Counted from the first letter of the stretch, positions 1 through 13,439 are shown. The stretch: 30,357 nt of DNA from Spirogloea muscicola (GCA_009602725.1 WELB01000145.1:62862-93218); one strand, 5' to 3'. The notes: generated by a model from the letters alone, not told the origin. Program-made: numbers and translations.

Positions 1-1695
1 GGCGCGACGGCCGCGAAGGGGCCGCCGCCGCCGCCTCCTCGCCGGCGGCCGGCGTCAAGGGCCCCCGTGTCGCCGCACGCGGCCTGTTCCGAGGCCACAC
101 CGACACTGTCGAGGACGTCCAGTTCCACCCCTCCGAGTGCGCTCTTGTCTCTCCTGTCAGCCCCAGAGGATGGGGGACCCATACAGCTGCTCTCGTTCTT
201 CCTCTCTGTCCTCTTCCTCTGATCCCCACAACCTACAATGCTCAACCCACTTCCTCACTCTCTCGCTCTCTCTCTCTGTCTCACCCCATCTATGACTCCC
301 TCCTTTCCTCCCTCTCGTTTGCTATAACTGTTGCTCGAGGCCGGCACCACCGGAGCACAATCTTTCCTAGCATGGATGGAGCAAGTGCAGACCGTGCAGA
401 GGCATCTCCGAGTGAGATCAGTCACACAGGTAGCGCTTTGATAAAAGAGAGTGCTGACCAGAACCTGGTGCTCACATCGCATGGCAGCCCACAGCAGCAG
501 TTCTGCAGTGTAGGAGACGACCGGTGCTTGCTCTTCTGGGACGCCCGCGAGGGGAATGATGCGCCTGCTATCAAGGTGGGTGGGCAGCTCTCCTGTCGTA
601 ACCTGCATGCAAGCGCGACTACATCTGTGGCCTCAAAAGCATGCCTCCCATCCATTCTCCGATGGGCTCCTTGAGCTGTGTCCCTGCAGGTCGAGAAGGC
701 GCATGACGAGGACGTGCACTGCGTGGACTGGAGCGCAGCCAATGAGCACCACGTGCTCACTGGCTCGGCTGATAGCTCCGTCCGCCTCTTTGATCGGCGA
801 AAGCTGGCATCCGGCGCGCATTCCGCGCCGCTGCATATCTTCCAGGGCCACTCGGCAGCTGTACTGTGCGTGCAGTGGTGCCCTGACCGGGGCACTGCTT
901 TTGCCAGCTGTGCCGAGGATGGCCTCCTCAACATCTGGGACTCTTCCAAGGTGCACATTTCTTCTTCTGCGGACTTGTCAGAGGCTCCTTGGTGCTGGGG
1001 TACTATTTTCCTACTGGCTCTCTTGTCTGCATTATCGAGGGACGTGGAGAAGTGCGTTACTAGCAAATTCCTCTCTGGTTGTTGGCAGGTCAACAGTAAT
1101 GGCCTGGCTGAAGCCGGGAAGAAAGGGCCCGGAGCAATGAAGCAGAGTAATCGAGGCCTTCTCTTTCAGCATGTCGGCCACAGGTCTGCTTGTCACCAAC
1201 CTCGTCCCACTTTCTGCTAAGGACAGTTGTGGTAGCCACTATGAAGCTCTACAGGACGGCAATTAGCTGTCTTGGGTCTAAGCATGGAGTGGGTTTGTCG
1301 TTGTTACTCGCCTCACATTGCCATGTCTGACTGTCACCTCAGGGCACGCTTGCGCATCTGCTTGACCACCACTTACCGCTATGAGTATGGCAGGGACAAG
1401 GTCGTGGACTTCCACTGGAACCCCCACGATCCATGGACTGTGGTCAGTGTCTCAGATGGTGAAGCTGGTGGCGGAACGCTCCAGGTGCCGTCATCTTGCC
1501 AGTAGGACAAGCAGCATCGTCAGCAGCAACGTAGTTGCAAGCAAGGCAGCTCAATCGATCTTTATGGTGATTGTAGTATGTGGATGTGAACTGCAGATAT
1601 GGCGCATCAACGATCTGATCACGCGACCGGAGGCTGAGGTACTCGCTGAGTTGGAAAAGTACGGGCAAGACATTCTGGAAGACCAAGTCAATTGA
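1..1695 (+). CDS. MSI4: MSI4/FVE-type WD40 repeat protein, C-terminal half (5' partial)
   Basis: Histone-binding WD40 protein of the MSI/RBBP family, which in plants acts in the nucleus within histone deacetylase and chromatin-silencing complexes. Six exons can be placed: 1-136 (reading from base 3), 488-575, 690-950, 1089-1183, 1394-1484 and 1597-1695, ending in TGA. All introns are GT-AG and all phases join, giving about 255 residues. Diagnostic strings in order are GHTDTVEDVQFHPS, FCSVGDDRCLLFWDAR, VEKAHDEDVHCVDW, TGSADSSVRLFDRRKL, GHSAAVLCVQWCPD, AEDGLLNIWD, KVVDFHWNPHDPWTVVSVSD and IWRINDLITRPEAEV. These follow plant MSI4/FVE more closely than the shorter MSI1 type, including the linker before the last blade. 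The N-terminal half lies outside the window. Intron 1 (137-487) is the longest and least certain boundary; the others are fixed by protein alignment from memory. Confidence 0.92.
252..282. repeat. TC-rich simple sequence in MSI4 intron 1
   Basis: A run of CT dinucleotides inside the first intron of the MSI4-like gene, followed by further pyrimidine-rich sequence to about 315. It contains no plausible coding sequence; open frames across it on the minus strand are antisense shadows. Confidence 0.7.
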
Positions 1696-3368
1696 GAAGT
1701 TGCGAAATCGTGACATCTGCTCACGCTGTGCTTGACGGAAGAAAGGAAGTGGCTCCGCCATAGGGGGCCGAGGGCTATGAACAGCCAGCCCGAACAGAAT
1801 GACAAGGCTTGAAGGGGCCGTAAAGCTTTCCCAAAAGGGTCTCAAGTGCATCTTAATGTTGTGAAGGACGAATTGCCTCTGGGCAGGGAAGCTTTAGGTC
1901 AATTTAGTGACATGGGCTATGCCATGGCAAGGGATGTCCAGTGGGCGGCTAGAAACTCAATTTATGAGGAGTCCAGGATGATACTCTCTCCTCCTTCAAG
2001 CAATTCTTGTTTGTCCTTGAGCTTGAGAGCTTTGGGCACACGATTGTAAGGCCATGGGCAAGGTCAAGGCTCCAAGACTCACTGGTCACGGGCCGGAAAG
2101 CAGAGTTCAAGAAGGGGGATAGTCTGATGTGTCAGTCAGTAGATGGCAACTGCTAGCTCCTGCACAACGGCTTTTTGCGTTGAGCACAACGACGATTTGA
2201 AGGTGCACAAGCATGCTATGAGGTTAAACAGTGGCGGTGGAAGCATACTTTTACAAGCTGCTGCAGAGCAAACACTTTTAACAACAAAAAACGGCCTAAG
2301 AATTCAGACAGTGTCAGTGAGGCCTTCGTACATAAGCCAAGCAGTTGTGGGACCAGCTGGGATTGCCATGCTGTAGGCTTGCTTGCCTTGTGCGAGATAA
2401 GCATGCCACTCACAATGACGTCAAGAAGTGACACGCAATGTGGAGCTTGCATGGGCGGCCACCTGTGTTGACCTCGTGCCTGTGTACTCTCTAGAGGTGT
2501 CGCGCCAGCAAGTATGAACATTGAGGTCAAGACTTCGTCTATGCTACATGTTGAACGTCTGACTACATGGTGAAATGACAAATCAAGCTGGGCGAGTTTC
2601 CGACTCAGCCCAGTGAGCCATCGAAGAAAGATGCTTCGAGGAGAGGGCGGTGGCTGGGTCTAGGGTTCTCTGGAAGGGCTCTCTGTAAACAGGGTGCCCG
2701 GCCACCTTGGGCACATCAGTATTCTGATTAGAGGCGACCATGGCAGCTCCTTGCCCAAGCTATGGCTGCTGTTTGCTGGCCCTGGGTGCGGGCTGAGCCT
2801 GTGCTGTGCTAACTTGTGTCTGCCATGAGTAAGCTGCGTATGTACAAGCCGACACGGAGGCAGTCTTCTAGAAAATTCGTAAAGATGGGCAGCCGGCCAG
2901 CCGAGGACGTGAGAGTGGGGAAGGGGAGAAGAGGTGACGGCGGCAGCTGCCGAAGAACGCCGAGATACGCAACAGCAAGAGTCACGAGCTCACGAGGATC
3001 TCTCATCTCTCGCCCGCCCTCGACGCCATGAGCTCTGTGCATGGGTGGCAACCATCAAAGGCTACTGGCCGGACGCGGACGAGGAGCTCAGTGGCTCCAG
3101 CTCCCCGGCGCAGACATCAGATGGAGCTGCAAGCAAGCACGGAGCAGCGAAGCTCCCGTGGCAGAGCGGTCGCCGAAGGTGTTCCCCGCTGCGTGGAGAG
3201 CCGAGAAACCCGTTGGCCAGCCGCCTGCGCTGCAGCGCGCACCCTCCGAGGGCCACAAGAACGGCCCCTTGAGGCCGTCGGCTCAGTCGCTCACCGATAA
3301 AGGCAGCAGCGCAGGTGCCCGAGCCACAGGGGGTCTTGGCAGTATGCACTAGCAGCAGCATGCGGGAG
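1696..3368. other. Intergenic region between two convergent genes
   Basis: The stretch holds the 3' ends of the MSI4-like gene (plus) and SPT4 (minus). I recognise no protein here. A TGTAA motif, the poly(A) signal of chlorophycean algae, occurs near 2045-2049, about 350 bases after the MSI4 stop, and again near 2685; either could end the transcript if this organism uses that signal. For SPT4 no nearby motif stands out on the minus strand. Open frames between 2816 and 3350 on both strands are GC-rich and match nothing I know. Confidence 0.55.
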
Positions 3369-3713
3369 TCAGGAGCGCGGGACGTAGCGGACGTTGTTCT
3401 CCTCGCACACCGCCTGGAGCTCCTCGGAGAGCTGGCCGGTGACGGAGAGCGCGTAGCAGCCGGGCGCGAACTTGGAGATGCGGAGCCAGCGCGCGGCCCA
3501 GCTGGAGGCGGGGTCCATGGAGGAGACGAGGCCGGAGAAGGCGGAGGTGGTGGCATCGGCGACGCGGTCGGCGTCGCGGTCCAGCGCGAAGAAGGGGCAG
3601 TTGTCGCACCCGCCCTCCGCGAACTGCTCGTACGCCTTGACCAGGCCGCAGCGCAGGCAGGCGCGCAGCCGCCGCCCCAGGTCCGCGGGCACCGCCGCCG
3701 CCGCCGCCGCCAT
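3369..3713 (-). CDS. SPT4: Transcription elongation factor SPT4
   Basis: Small zinc-finger partner of SPT5 in the DSIF complex, which binds RNA polymerase II and controls pausing and processivity in the nucleus. The 114-residue single-exon protein matches the family length. Four cysteines of the zinc finger are at residues 19, 22, 36 and 39 (RACLRC, then GGCDNCPFF). The strings SSWAARWLRISKFAPGCYAL and ENNVRYVPRS are the conserved SPT5-contact and C-terminal regions. The start is the ATG at 3711-3713; the frame stays open further upstream, but only through low-complexity repeat sequence, and a short alanine run directly after the ATG fits a true start. The gene is divergent from the PP2A gene with 453 bp between start codons. 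It lacks introns although both neighbours have many. Confidence 0.95.
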   Translation of the reverse strand: MAAAAAAVPADLGRRLRACLRCGLVKAYEQFAEGGCDNCPFFALDRDADRVADATTSAFSGLVSSMDPASSWAARWLRISKFAPGCYALSVTGQLSEELQAVCEENNVRYVPRS

Positions 3714-4166
3714 TGGCGGCGGGCTGTGGGGAGGAAGCTGGCTGGCAAGTTGTGCTGTGGGGGGGGGCTCGTTGCCGTCGCTTGGGAGTGGTGGGCTGGG
3801 TGGCTCGCGCCCACGCTGGAGAAGGCGGCGGTGGTGGTGTCGTTGTGCCCCTGTCCGGGCTGTGGGGAGGAAGCTGGCAAGGTGTGCTGTGGGGGGCTTG
3901 CCGTCGCATGGGAGTGGTGGGCTGTTGGGTGGCTCGCCCCCCACGCTCGAGAAGGCGGCCGTGGCTTGGGAGTGGTGGTGGGGTGGGTGGCTCGGCCCCA
4001 CGCTGGGGCAGGCGGTGCAGGGGGCTTGCCGTCGCTTGGGAGTCGTGGGCTGGGTGGTTCGTCGCCGTCGTGGTGGTGGGCGCCCAAGCCCAAGCCGAAA
4101 GCGCCGGCGCCGGCCCGGCCCTCGGGGCCCAGCCAGCCCTAGGGCCCCCCCCCCCCGCCCGCCGCC
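3714..4166. promoter_or_regulatory. Shared divergent promoter region SPT4 / PP2A-C
   Basis: This is the only sequence between the start codons of two head-to-head genes, so it must hold both 5' UTRs and core promoters. It is extremely GC-rich, shows no evident TATA box, and ends with a run of 12 C residues (4145-4156) ten bases before the PP2A ATG. Most of it is occupied by degenerate repeats (separate entry). Assignment as promoter is by position only. Confidence 0.6.
3721..4056. repeat. Degenerate minisatellite between SPT4 and PP2A-C
   Basis: A unit beginning GGGCTGTGGGGAGGAAGCTGG occurs at 3721 and again at 3857, a spacing of 136 bp. Within each unit follow a G run, GCCGTCGC, GGGAGTGGTGGGCTG and GGTGGCTCG, then CCCACGCT and GAAGGCGGC. 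A third, partial unit lies near 3960-4010 and a fourth stump near 4022-4056. Long antisense open frames across the block (for example 3062-4093 minus) are products of its base composition, not genes. Confidence 0.8.
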
Positions 4167-7290
<3,124 letters not shown>

Positions 7291-8559
7291 TCCTGTCAAC
7301 GCCCTCCAACAACATGAATGCTCTGATTGCACAAGTGACTCTGCTTATTAGTGATTGCCAGGTCGATGCAGGAGTGCTGCTTATTGGTGGCACTCACACC
7401 GTGGCACCCCCAGCGAGGCGTATGTGACCCCGATATTGCCTGCAGAAGCCATCCTCAGACAGCCACAAGGACATGCTTCGGAGCTTCGCATATGCGTTGC
7501 ACGACACATATGCATTCGTCTGGTGACAGGTTGCGCCTGTGTCACGGATGTCAGGAGACCATCACCTTCACATAGCCGAAGAAACTCTGTATCCTATGCT
7601 AGTTGACCACTCTGTACTCGATCAGATGAAGGGCCCACTCTCCTCGATGTCATTCGCCTGAAGCCCAGTTCTGCCGCGATCTCAGATGCGAGAGCCTGCT
7701 CCACAGACCATCTTTGTTGTTATCTTGGATTTGGGCCTCATCCCTGATTTCTGGAAGAGCAGCAGTATTGCTGTCGTCTGGTGGAATTGCTACATTGGTG
7801 CCACCTTGTTTGGTGGAGGTTTCAGGAGGGCTTCTTCTGGTAGATGTGCAAGTGCATATTCGGCCGTGCAGGAGAGTGTTCTCTGCCACATCCTAGTGTA
7901 TCCTATAGTAGCGGTTAACGCGGCCCTTAAGTCTTGGTGCTGATCGACTGGAGAGTCGTGCAGGTGTAGGGCAGGCCAAGCAAGTGTTATGTGGCTACTG
8001 GATTACTTGTTAGCACATCTTAGCAGCCGCCGGCATCTGGGGCATGCCTGATACAGCCTTGGACGAAGGGCTTGCCTACACTTGGAGATCCTCATGACCT
8101 GGAAAGGATTGGGGCATGCAGCGGTGTGACCATGGTCGCTTAGCCCTCTAGGGGTGATGGTGCTTTGGGCCTCGGTGCCTGACCCCTGCATCAGCCTGTG
8201 AGACGTGCAGTGGCCCCCATGACAACTGGGACGGTAGGTAGATTGAAAAGTTCACATGCTATGGGGCCCACGTTTAGTAGGCTGCAGCTTCTCATCAACC
8301 TGCGGCAATCCTTGGCACATGCCTTGCATCTGCATGCTGGTCGTGGCTGCCACCTCGAGGCTATAGGCGGCCGGACTCGTTTTGTGCTGCTACCTGTCAG
8401 AACTCGTAGCTACGACTGGGATTTGTTGAGCAGCCAAACAAGAGCTTCCTTTCTCTCCTGCACGGTGTACGCTTTCTGACTGTTATGAACCTTGTGAAGT
8501 TTTTTGGGGCCTGGCGGAAGAGCTGCTTGTATCTGGGGAAAACGGCCTTGTGCGTCTGG
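7291..8559. other. Region downstream of PP2A-C without a recognised gene
   Basis: The first part must be PP2A-C 3' UTR. Open frames here are short (under 100 codons) and none matches a family I know. A minus-strand stretch near 8400-8480 reads like a short helix-turn-helix piece (VQERKEALVWLL) of the sort seen in transposon-borne DNA-binding domains, but it is too short to call. Confidence 0.5.
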
Positions 8560-8823
8560 TGGTCCTTTCGAAATCTCATGCTGCGGCCCAGCAGCAGCGG
8601 CTGCCCGCCTGCATCGAGCATCACCCGCTCAAGGCGCCTTGCAGTTGAAGGTGATGAATCCGTGCTGGTTCTTCACGAGTGCCACTTTGGGATGACACCC
8701 ACACGCTCCGCCACCTGCCGCTTGCAGAGCTCCAGCTCGTCCTCTGTGCATGGCACGTTGCGCACGTGCAGCACCTTTGGACGGCGGCTGCGTGTACCAG
8801 AACTGCGGCTGCGTCCCGCTCAT
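8560..8823 (-). pseudogene. PTB: PTB-like gene fragment, N-terminus and RRM1, frameshifted
   Basis: Polypyrimidine-tract-binding proteins regulate splicing through several RRM domains. The fragment starts with an ATG at 8823 and reads MSGTQPQFWYTQPPSK, like the start of plant PTB1/2. RRM1 follows in three frames: VLHVRNVPCTEDELELCKR after an extra base, then PKVALVKNQHGFITF (RNP1-like) back in the first frame, then ERVMLDAGGQPLLLGRSMR after a further shift and a TGA. At least three frameshifts within 250 bp mean it cannot be translated as it stands, unless the assembly is wrong. The rest of the gene is not downstream on this strand; RRM2 lies 150 bp away on the opposite strand. Confidence 0.7.
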
Positions 8824-8969
8824 GGCTGGTAGCCGACGGCGACGGCGGCGGCTGCGGACGAGAAGGTGGTGACGGGGGCGGCGCCGTCGCTGTCCTTTGA
8901 GCTGAGGGCTGCTCCGTCCTGACATGGCCCCTACGCTGGCACAACTGGCCGCGGTCGTGGCTCCCCTGC

Positions 8970-9314
8970 GTCTTCTCCGCTATTTGTAAGGTTTACAAGC
9001 TTGCTACGGTCGAGAAGAGCGCCGGTTTCCAGGTCCTGGTCCAGTTTGGTGACCCTGACACTGCCTCGGCGGCGAGGTTAGCTCTGGACGGCCGAAGCAT
9101 TCCAAGCCACTTGCTGCCCGAGCACGTTGGCAGCTGCAGCTTACCCATGTCCTTCTCTGCCCACAACGACCTCGATGTCAAGTTCCAGTGCCACCGCAGT
9201 AGAGATTTCACGAACCCCTGCCTTCCAGTAGCGCCTTCAGCCACCGATGCCAGTGAGCAGGTAGTCGCTCTAGGCCCAGATGGAGAGCGGCGAGAGATCC
9301 TCCGGCGGGGGTGA
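8970..9314 (+). pseudogene. PTB: PTB-like gene fragment, second half of RRM2 and linker
   Basis: The frame reads VFSAICKVYKLATVEKSAGF, LVQFGDPDTASAARLALDGR, SIPSHLLPEHVGSCSLPMSF, SAHNDLDVKFQCHRSRDFTN and then a linker ending GPDGER. This is closely like RRM2 and the RRM2-RRM3 linker of plant PTB1/2. The first half of RRM2 is missing upstream and RRM3 and RRM4 are missing downstream. After GPDGER (about 9285) the sequence becomes repeat R, so the apparent stop at 9312-9314 is inside the repeat. The intact frame over about 100 codons suggests either a recent break or an assembled-together gene. A splice acceptor at 8990 is also possible. Confidence 0.8.
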
Positions 9315-9868
9315 CGAGGCGGGAGCGAGTGAGGAGCGAGTGAGGCAGGAGGCAGGCCTTCACTTGCGGAGAGATCTCCTGTGCACTTGCGGAGAGAGAT
9401 CTCTCCTCGAGCAGAAGGCTGCTTCCTTGCCTCCCTCACTCTCACGTGGTCACCCCCGCCGGGGAGCTCTTGCCGCTTCGGCCCTCTGGCAACCCTGGCC
9501 TCGAGTACGCGACACCTACGCGACACGCGCCGTGCCTCCGAACACTCGCCGGCGGCGGCGGCGGCGCCGCGCCCTAGGTCGCTCTCCGACGGGGGACTCG
9601 CGGAGGGATGGCCCATCATCGCCGTCCGATGTCGGAAAGGCCCCACCTCGCGAGGGGGGTACAGGGAGTTAGCGTCCGGCGCTTTCGGCCCGCCAGTACG
9701 CGGGCACCCAGCGGGTCACCCCATGGTTTTCTACCGCTGAGGTGAGTCCCTCTACCCCTTCCTACCTCGAGATATTCGACCAGGGTTCATCCCTGCCCGT
9801 TACCGCCCAACCGCCCTCTAGCCGACGCTACAACGACGCTCTGCGCCCGGCCATGACATCGCACAAGG
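9281..9868. repeat. Dispersed repeat R, copy 1, with inverted head
   Basis: The block matches 17240-17610 in order: CCGGCCCCCTGGCC-like start, CTCGCCGGCGG with GCGGCGGCG run, GGTCG..TC..CGGAGGGGG-like segment, CGCCGTCC, CTTTCCGGCCCGCC-like segment and a shared end CAACCGCCCTCTA.CCGACG. The first 80 bases (9281-9360) are an inverted copy of 9425-9490, giving a large imperfect hairpin. The copy abuts and truncates the PTB linker. Its origin (LTR, MITE-like element or other) is not clear. Confidence 0.7.
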
Positions 9869-11149
9869 CAAGGCTTTGTGGGACCTCGATAAATCTATGG
9901 GGCCGAGGCAACTTGCACCACGCGCCAAGAGGGAAAGTAGGCTGGTGTCCACGCTGACTCGTTGAGAAAGACAAGCCCGTTGGTCTTGATTGCCTTGCCT
10001 TGAAATATCGTTCCATTGAGTGCCGCCCTGCTTCCGACGCGTCCTGCTTGGGCCCGGCGGATGGCAGCCGTTAAATGCTTTCCAAGACAAAGAAGTCCTT
10101 GCCGCATGCCGTGCTCCACGCACACAAGGTGTGATACGCAAATGCCAGGCAACAAGCCGGCCTCCGCACGCATCAGTCTGGTACAGTAGCCACCGCTTCT
10201 GCGAGCAAGCGGCTGGACTTACGTGGACCAACATGGCGTGGAGACGGGCAAAAGCAATCCACTGAAGCTACACCGGGAAGCTCGTATCGAAGGCAACTCG
10301 CAACGACCAGTGGACAGTTTCGGCTGAAATTTCGCATTTCATGCAGAAATTTGACAGTGTTAGATGATTGCCATACGATTAAAGGGTCCAAGTATAGGAG
10401 CCTTAGTGGCTCGGTGAGTAGTATTGCCCTTCCAACTTCGTTCTGCAAGCCTCTGTATAATCAAGGGACTGCAGGTTGAGGTCCAGAGAAACACGCAGTG
10501 ACTGGCCAAATTAACTCTCGGAGATTTCTCATGACGCCACCAGTGGAGCTCACTATTAGCTGCCCAGCTTGAATCTCTCGCTGGATGTAATAATTGGCAA
10601 CCTGTAATGTCGTGATGGAGAATTGCTGTGGCCAACCAAGGACAATCCCAACTTCAATTGCTTCTAAGGATCTAAATAAGTTTGGTTAGTAAGGCGGATT
10701 GACGGCCTGATGGATAGTTGACATGTCGCTTTCGTGGAGGCCAACAATTCGCCGTGTATGCAGCTCAATATAAGAAGTAATGATGTTACATAGGCAATGG
10801 TTTTGAGAGCTCAGCCTTGAAGGAATAAAGAATGAGCCCAAAGTCTAGAATGCTCACTCCGGCATTGCTTCGGCCAAGTACAATATTGCTTCTGTATGCA
10901 AGAAATTCGGCCCTATGCGACCAAAGTCAAGTGTATGTTCGTTATATCTCAAACCCTGTTTCCAGACGACCATACGAGCCTTCCGCCCCAAAGGATGGTG
11001 AATCAAAAGAATAAGTAAGGAAGTGGAAGACATCCAGAGTGAAATGAATGAGGATCGTCAAGGCCAAGGACGAGGTGTCGGTGTGTTCCAAGGCAGAGGT
11101 CGGAGCCAAAGCACCTTGTTTAGTCAAACAAAGCAACAAGCTATGACTA
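9869..11149. other. Unassigned degenerate sequence, probably old transposon
   Basis: AT-richer than the flanks and full of stops in all frames. It lies downstream of the minus-strand Ty3-1 chromodomain, so part could be its 3' untranslated sequence or LTR. A minus-strand string near 9960-10050 (GTIFQGKAIKTNGLVFLN) has a coding look, but I cannot place it. Confidence 0.4.
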
Positions 11150-11911
11150 ACTCCTTGGCGCTCTCGAGAGTCCCGGCTGGTCATTAAGAGTCATTGCTTT
11201 CATAAAAGCCTGGCCACCGATCAAGGTATTCCTATGACTCATTTGTCGACGTTCTGCTAGAAAGAGTTTCGTCAACCTCGTACTCCTCGTTGCCACTAGG
11301 CCCAATCATGGATGACTTTGTAGCTTGCCTTCCGTGAAGTCGAAGGGTCGCTTTGCCAGAATTTGAGAGGTTGGCTCACATGAACTTTTATCAGGTATCA
11401 GCCAATCACCAGGCAACTTCACTTCATAAGTTGTTGGAGATACAAGTTTGACGACTTTGAATGACCCAGTGTAACGAGATATTAGCTAGGCCGTAGAATC
11501 AAGCGCCTTATATCGGAGATTACTGGTTGCCGGCAATACCAAGACCCCCAAGTTGTAGATAACATCCCGCCTTTCCCTGTCTCGCCTTTGCATGCGGACT
11601 CTGGCTAGCTTGTGCATGGCGGATGTGGTGTTTTGCCTTCTCCAGATCTTCCTTCAACATCTGTAAGAACGCTTGTTCAGCGAAATTGAGTGGGGGTTGC
11701 CGGTCTTAGTATGACAAAGCTGCAATTTGTCCATCCGGGGCAACGAATGTCTGTTGATCACCGTTTGTTCGTTCCATTCCCATGCCCGATAGTCCACACA
11801 CATGCGCAGCGGCCTGTCCTTTTTCTTCATAAGAAGGAGCTCCATATGGGGTTTGGACGGTGGACAATGGCTTTGTCAAGAGGTCCGCGAGTTGCCGCTT
11901 CAACTCCTTGC
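11150..11911 (-). pseudogene. Ty3/gypsy pol remnant Ty3-1: RT fused to integrase C-terminus and chromodomain
   Basis: Read on the minus strand, the 5' part is the start of a reverse transcriptase: LKRQLADLL and PYGAP, a frameshift, then KKKDRPLRMCVDYRA and NEQTVINRHSLPRMD. Directly after this, near 11700, it changes into the end of an integrase: HTKTGNPHSISLN, LKEDLEKAKHHIRHAQ, RRDVIYNLG, SFKVVKLVSPTTYEVKLPGDW. It then reaches a chromodomain (EEYEVDETLSSR, EYLDRWPGFYESNDS, PAGTLE) interrupted by stops. The RT palm, RNase H and integrase core are missing, so an internal deletion of well over 1 kb is inferred. Several frameshifts and stops show that it is dead. Confidence 0.8.
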
Positions 11912-12076
11912 ATTCAGATATATTTCAATGATGCATCGCTATGCTGGATGTGTAAGGAATGCTGCGGATCGCCAAGCCTGGGCTGCCGGCGGCGCGAGGA
12001 AAAAGCAGGGAAGGCATTGGGTCGGGGCTGCAACGGTAAAATGGAGCAACGCTTACTGCAGAGGCAAGGGTCCAGG

Positions 12077-12849
12077 TATAACGTTCCCTCCGTTTGAGAG
12101 GAGAGTGCCAGACGGTGCCTGTAACCTTACATGATCGTATTGTATGTACCGTTTGGCAGTAAGCGGTAACGGTAGCTTGGCGCCACTACATGTAGCTAAA
12201 TACAATTCGAGGCCCCGGGCTCCGCACCGCACGTGCTCCGTCCAGGAGGCGCCGCTTCGCACCTCCTTGGAGCCGCCCAGGGCGCCGCGTCGCGGATCCT
12301 TAGTGCCGCCCAAAGGGCGCCACTTCGTGTCTCCTTGTACCGCCCAAAGGGCGTCGCTTCGTGTCCCCATTGGTCAGGCCCGCCCCTCGGGAGGAGGACC
12401 TCGGGGGCAACCCTCGTCACACCCTCGGGGAAAGGGGTGGCAGATGGAACGCTTATCAGTACTAGGCAGAGGCCAGACTTCTCAGTCGGACCCGTGACGC
12501 CAAGAGAGGCACAGCCCTGCTGCTGCCTGCTGCCGCAGCCGCCGCCACAGCTCTGCTGCTGCCGCCTGCTGCCCAGCCCGTCGCCGCAGCCCGTCGCTGC
12601 GGGCCTCGCTGGCTCTCTGTGAGTACCATGACTGCGCCCCTTGCGGAGACAGCTGCTGACCCTCGGTCGAGTCGCCGCCTTCCGGCGGTGCCGCAGGGGA
12701 AGACTTCCGCTGCGCTATTTCGGCGTATGTGTGCGCTGTGTGCGCTGGCGTTCCACTCTGTAAGGGGGTTGTCTTCAAAGCACCCTATGTCCGCAACCCA
12801 AACAGGATGTTCTGACCCTAACTGTGTGATTAGGGACAGGGGCGTTACA
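12077..12849 (+). mobile_element. Solo LTR A1 (family LTR-A) with 5-bp duplication CCAGG
   Basis: The element is flanked by CCAGG at 12072-12076 and 12850-12854. It starts TATAACGTTCCCTCCG, a mutated form of the family start TGTAACGTCCCCGCCG, and ends GGGGCGTTACA. Family hallmarks inside are a GTCAGGCCCGCC segment, a GGGGTGGCA segment, a tract of GCTGCTGCC units, and GTTCTGACCCTAACTGTG close to the end. No coding sequence of the transposon lies between a matching pair, so this is a solo LTR left by recombination. Strand is the retrotransposon sense. Confidence 0.82.
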
Positions 12850-13290
12850 CCAGGGGTCCGAGGTTGGGTGAAGAACTCACCCCCCTTTCCATCTCAAGTT
12901 GCCCCTATATAGCCCGACGGACTGCGAGGCTGGTCATACGGCCCAGTGAGGTAAGTGGCACTCAGTCTCTCGTTGATGACCCGTCCACGACCTGTCGACG
13001 GCTATCAACGGCCTACCACGACAATACACCCATCCATCTCGGCCACCACCGTCATCTGACGGTCCCTCGTCAACGGCCCGTCAATAGCATCTGTAAGTCT
13101 ACTACCCTCGGGCTATTGTTCCCGTCGACGGTAACGACCGCTAACGACGCCGTCGGGTAGTCTACAGCGCTGCCGCCTCCCGTCGCCGTTCCAGCGCCAG
13201 CGCCATGCTGTCTCGCGCGTCATGACTCCGGGTTGCATCGCTTCCAGCTCAAAAATGACTCCACTCTTCACAGTCGTCAGCCTGGTGAAA

Positions 13291-13411
13291 TGTCCCTCTC
13301 CAGGCATCTGTCAAGTATTTCCTGCGGCACTGACAGTCAAATTATTCTTGCAGCCGGATGGGGTGTCTAGTCTCCAGGCATCTGTCAATGCATCCCTGCT
13401 GCATTGACATT
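13291..13411. repeat. Imperfect direct duplication, about 71-bp period
   Basis: CTCCAGGCATCTGTCAA occurs at about 13299 and again at about 13370, each followed by a related segment (TTCCTGCGGCACTGACA versus ATCCCTGCTGCATTGACA). There are only two units. Confidence 0.65.
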
Positions 13412-13439
13412 CCAGCCAGCCATGTCGATATCGTTACAG

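Noticed and set aside
7650-7943. Overlapping 79- to 85-codon frames downstream of PP2A-C
   Set aside because: No recognisable motif, no splice context and similar lengths on both strands; consistent with chance in 3' flanking sequence.
8629-8925. Upstream extension of the PTB N-terminus beyond the ATG at 8823
   Set aside because: The added residues are an arginine-rich GC artefact; plant PTB proteins start at the MSGTQ-type methionine.
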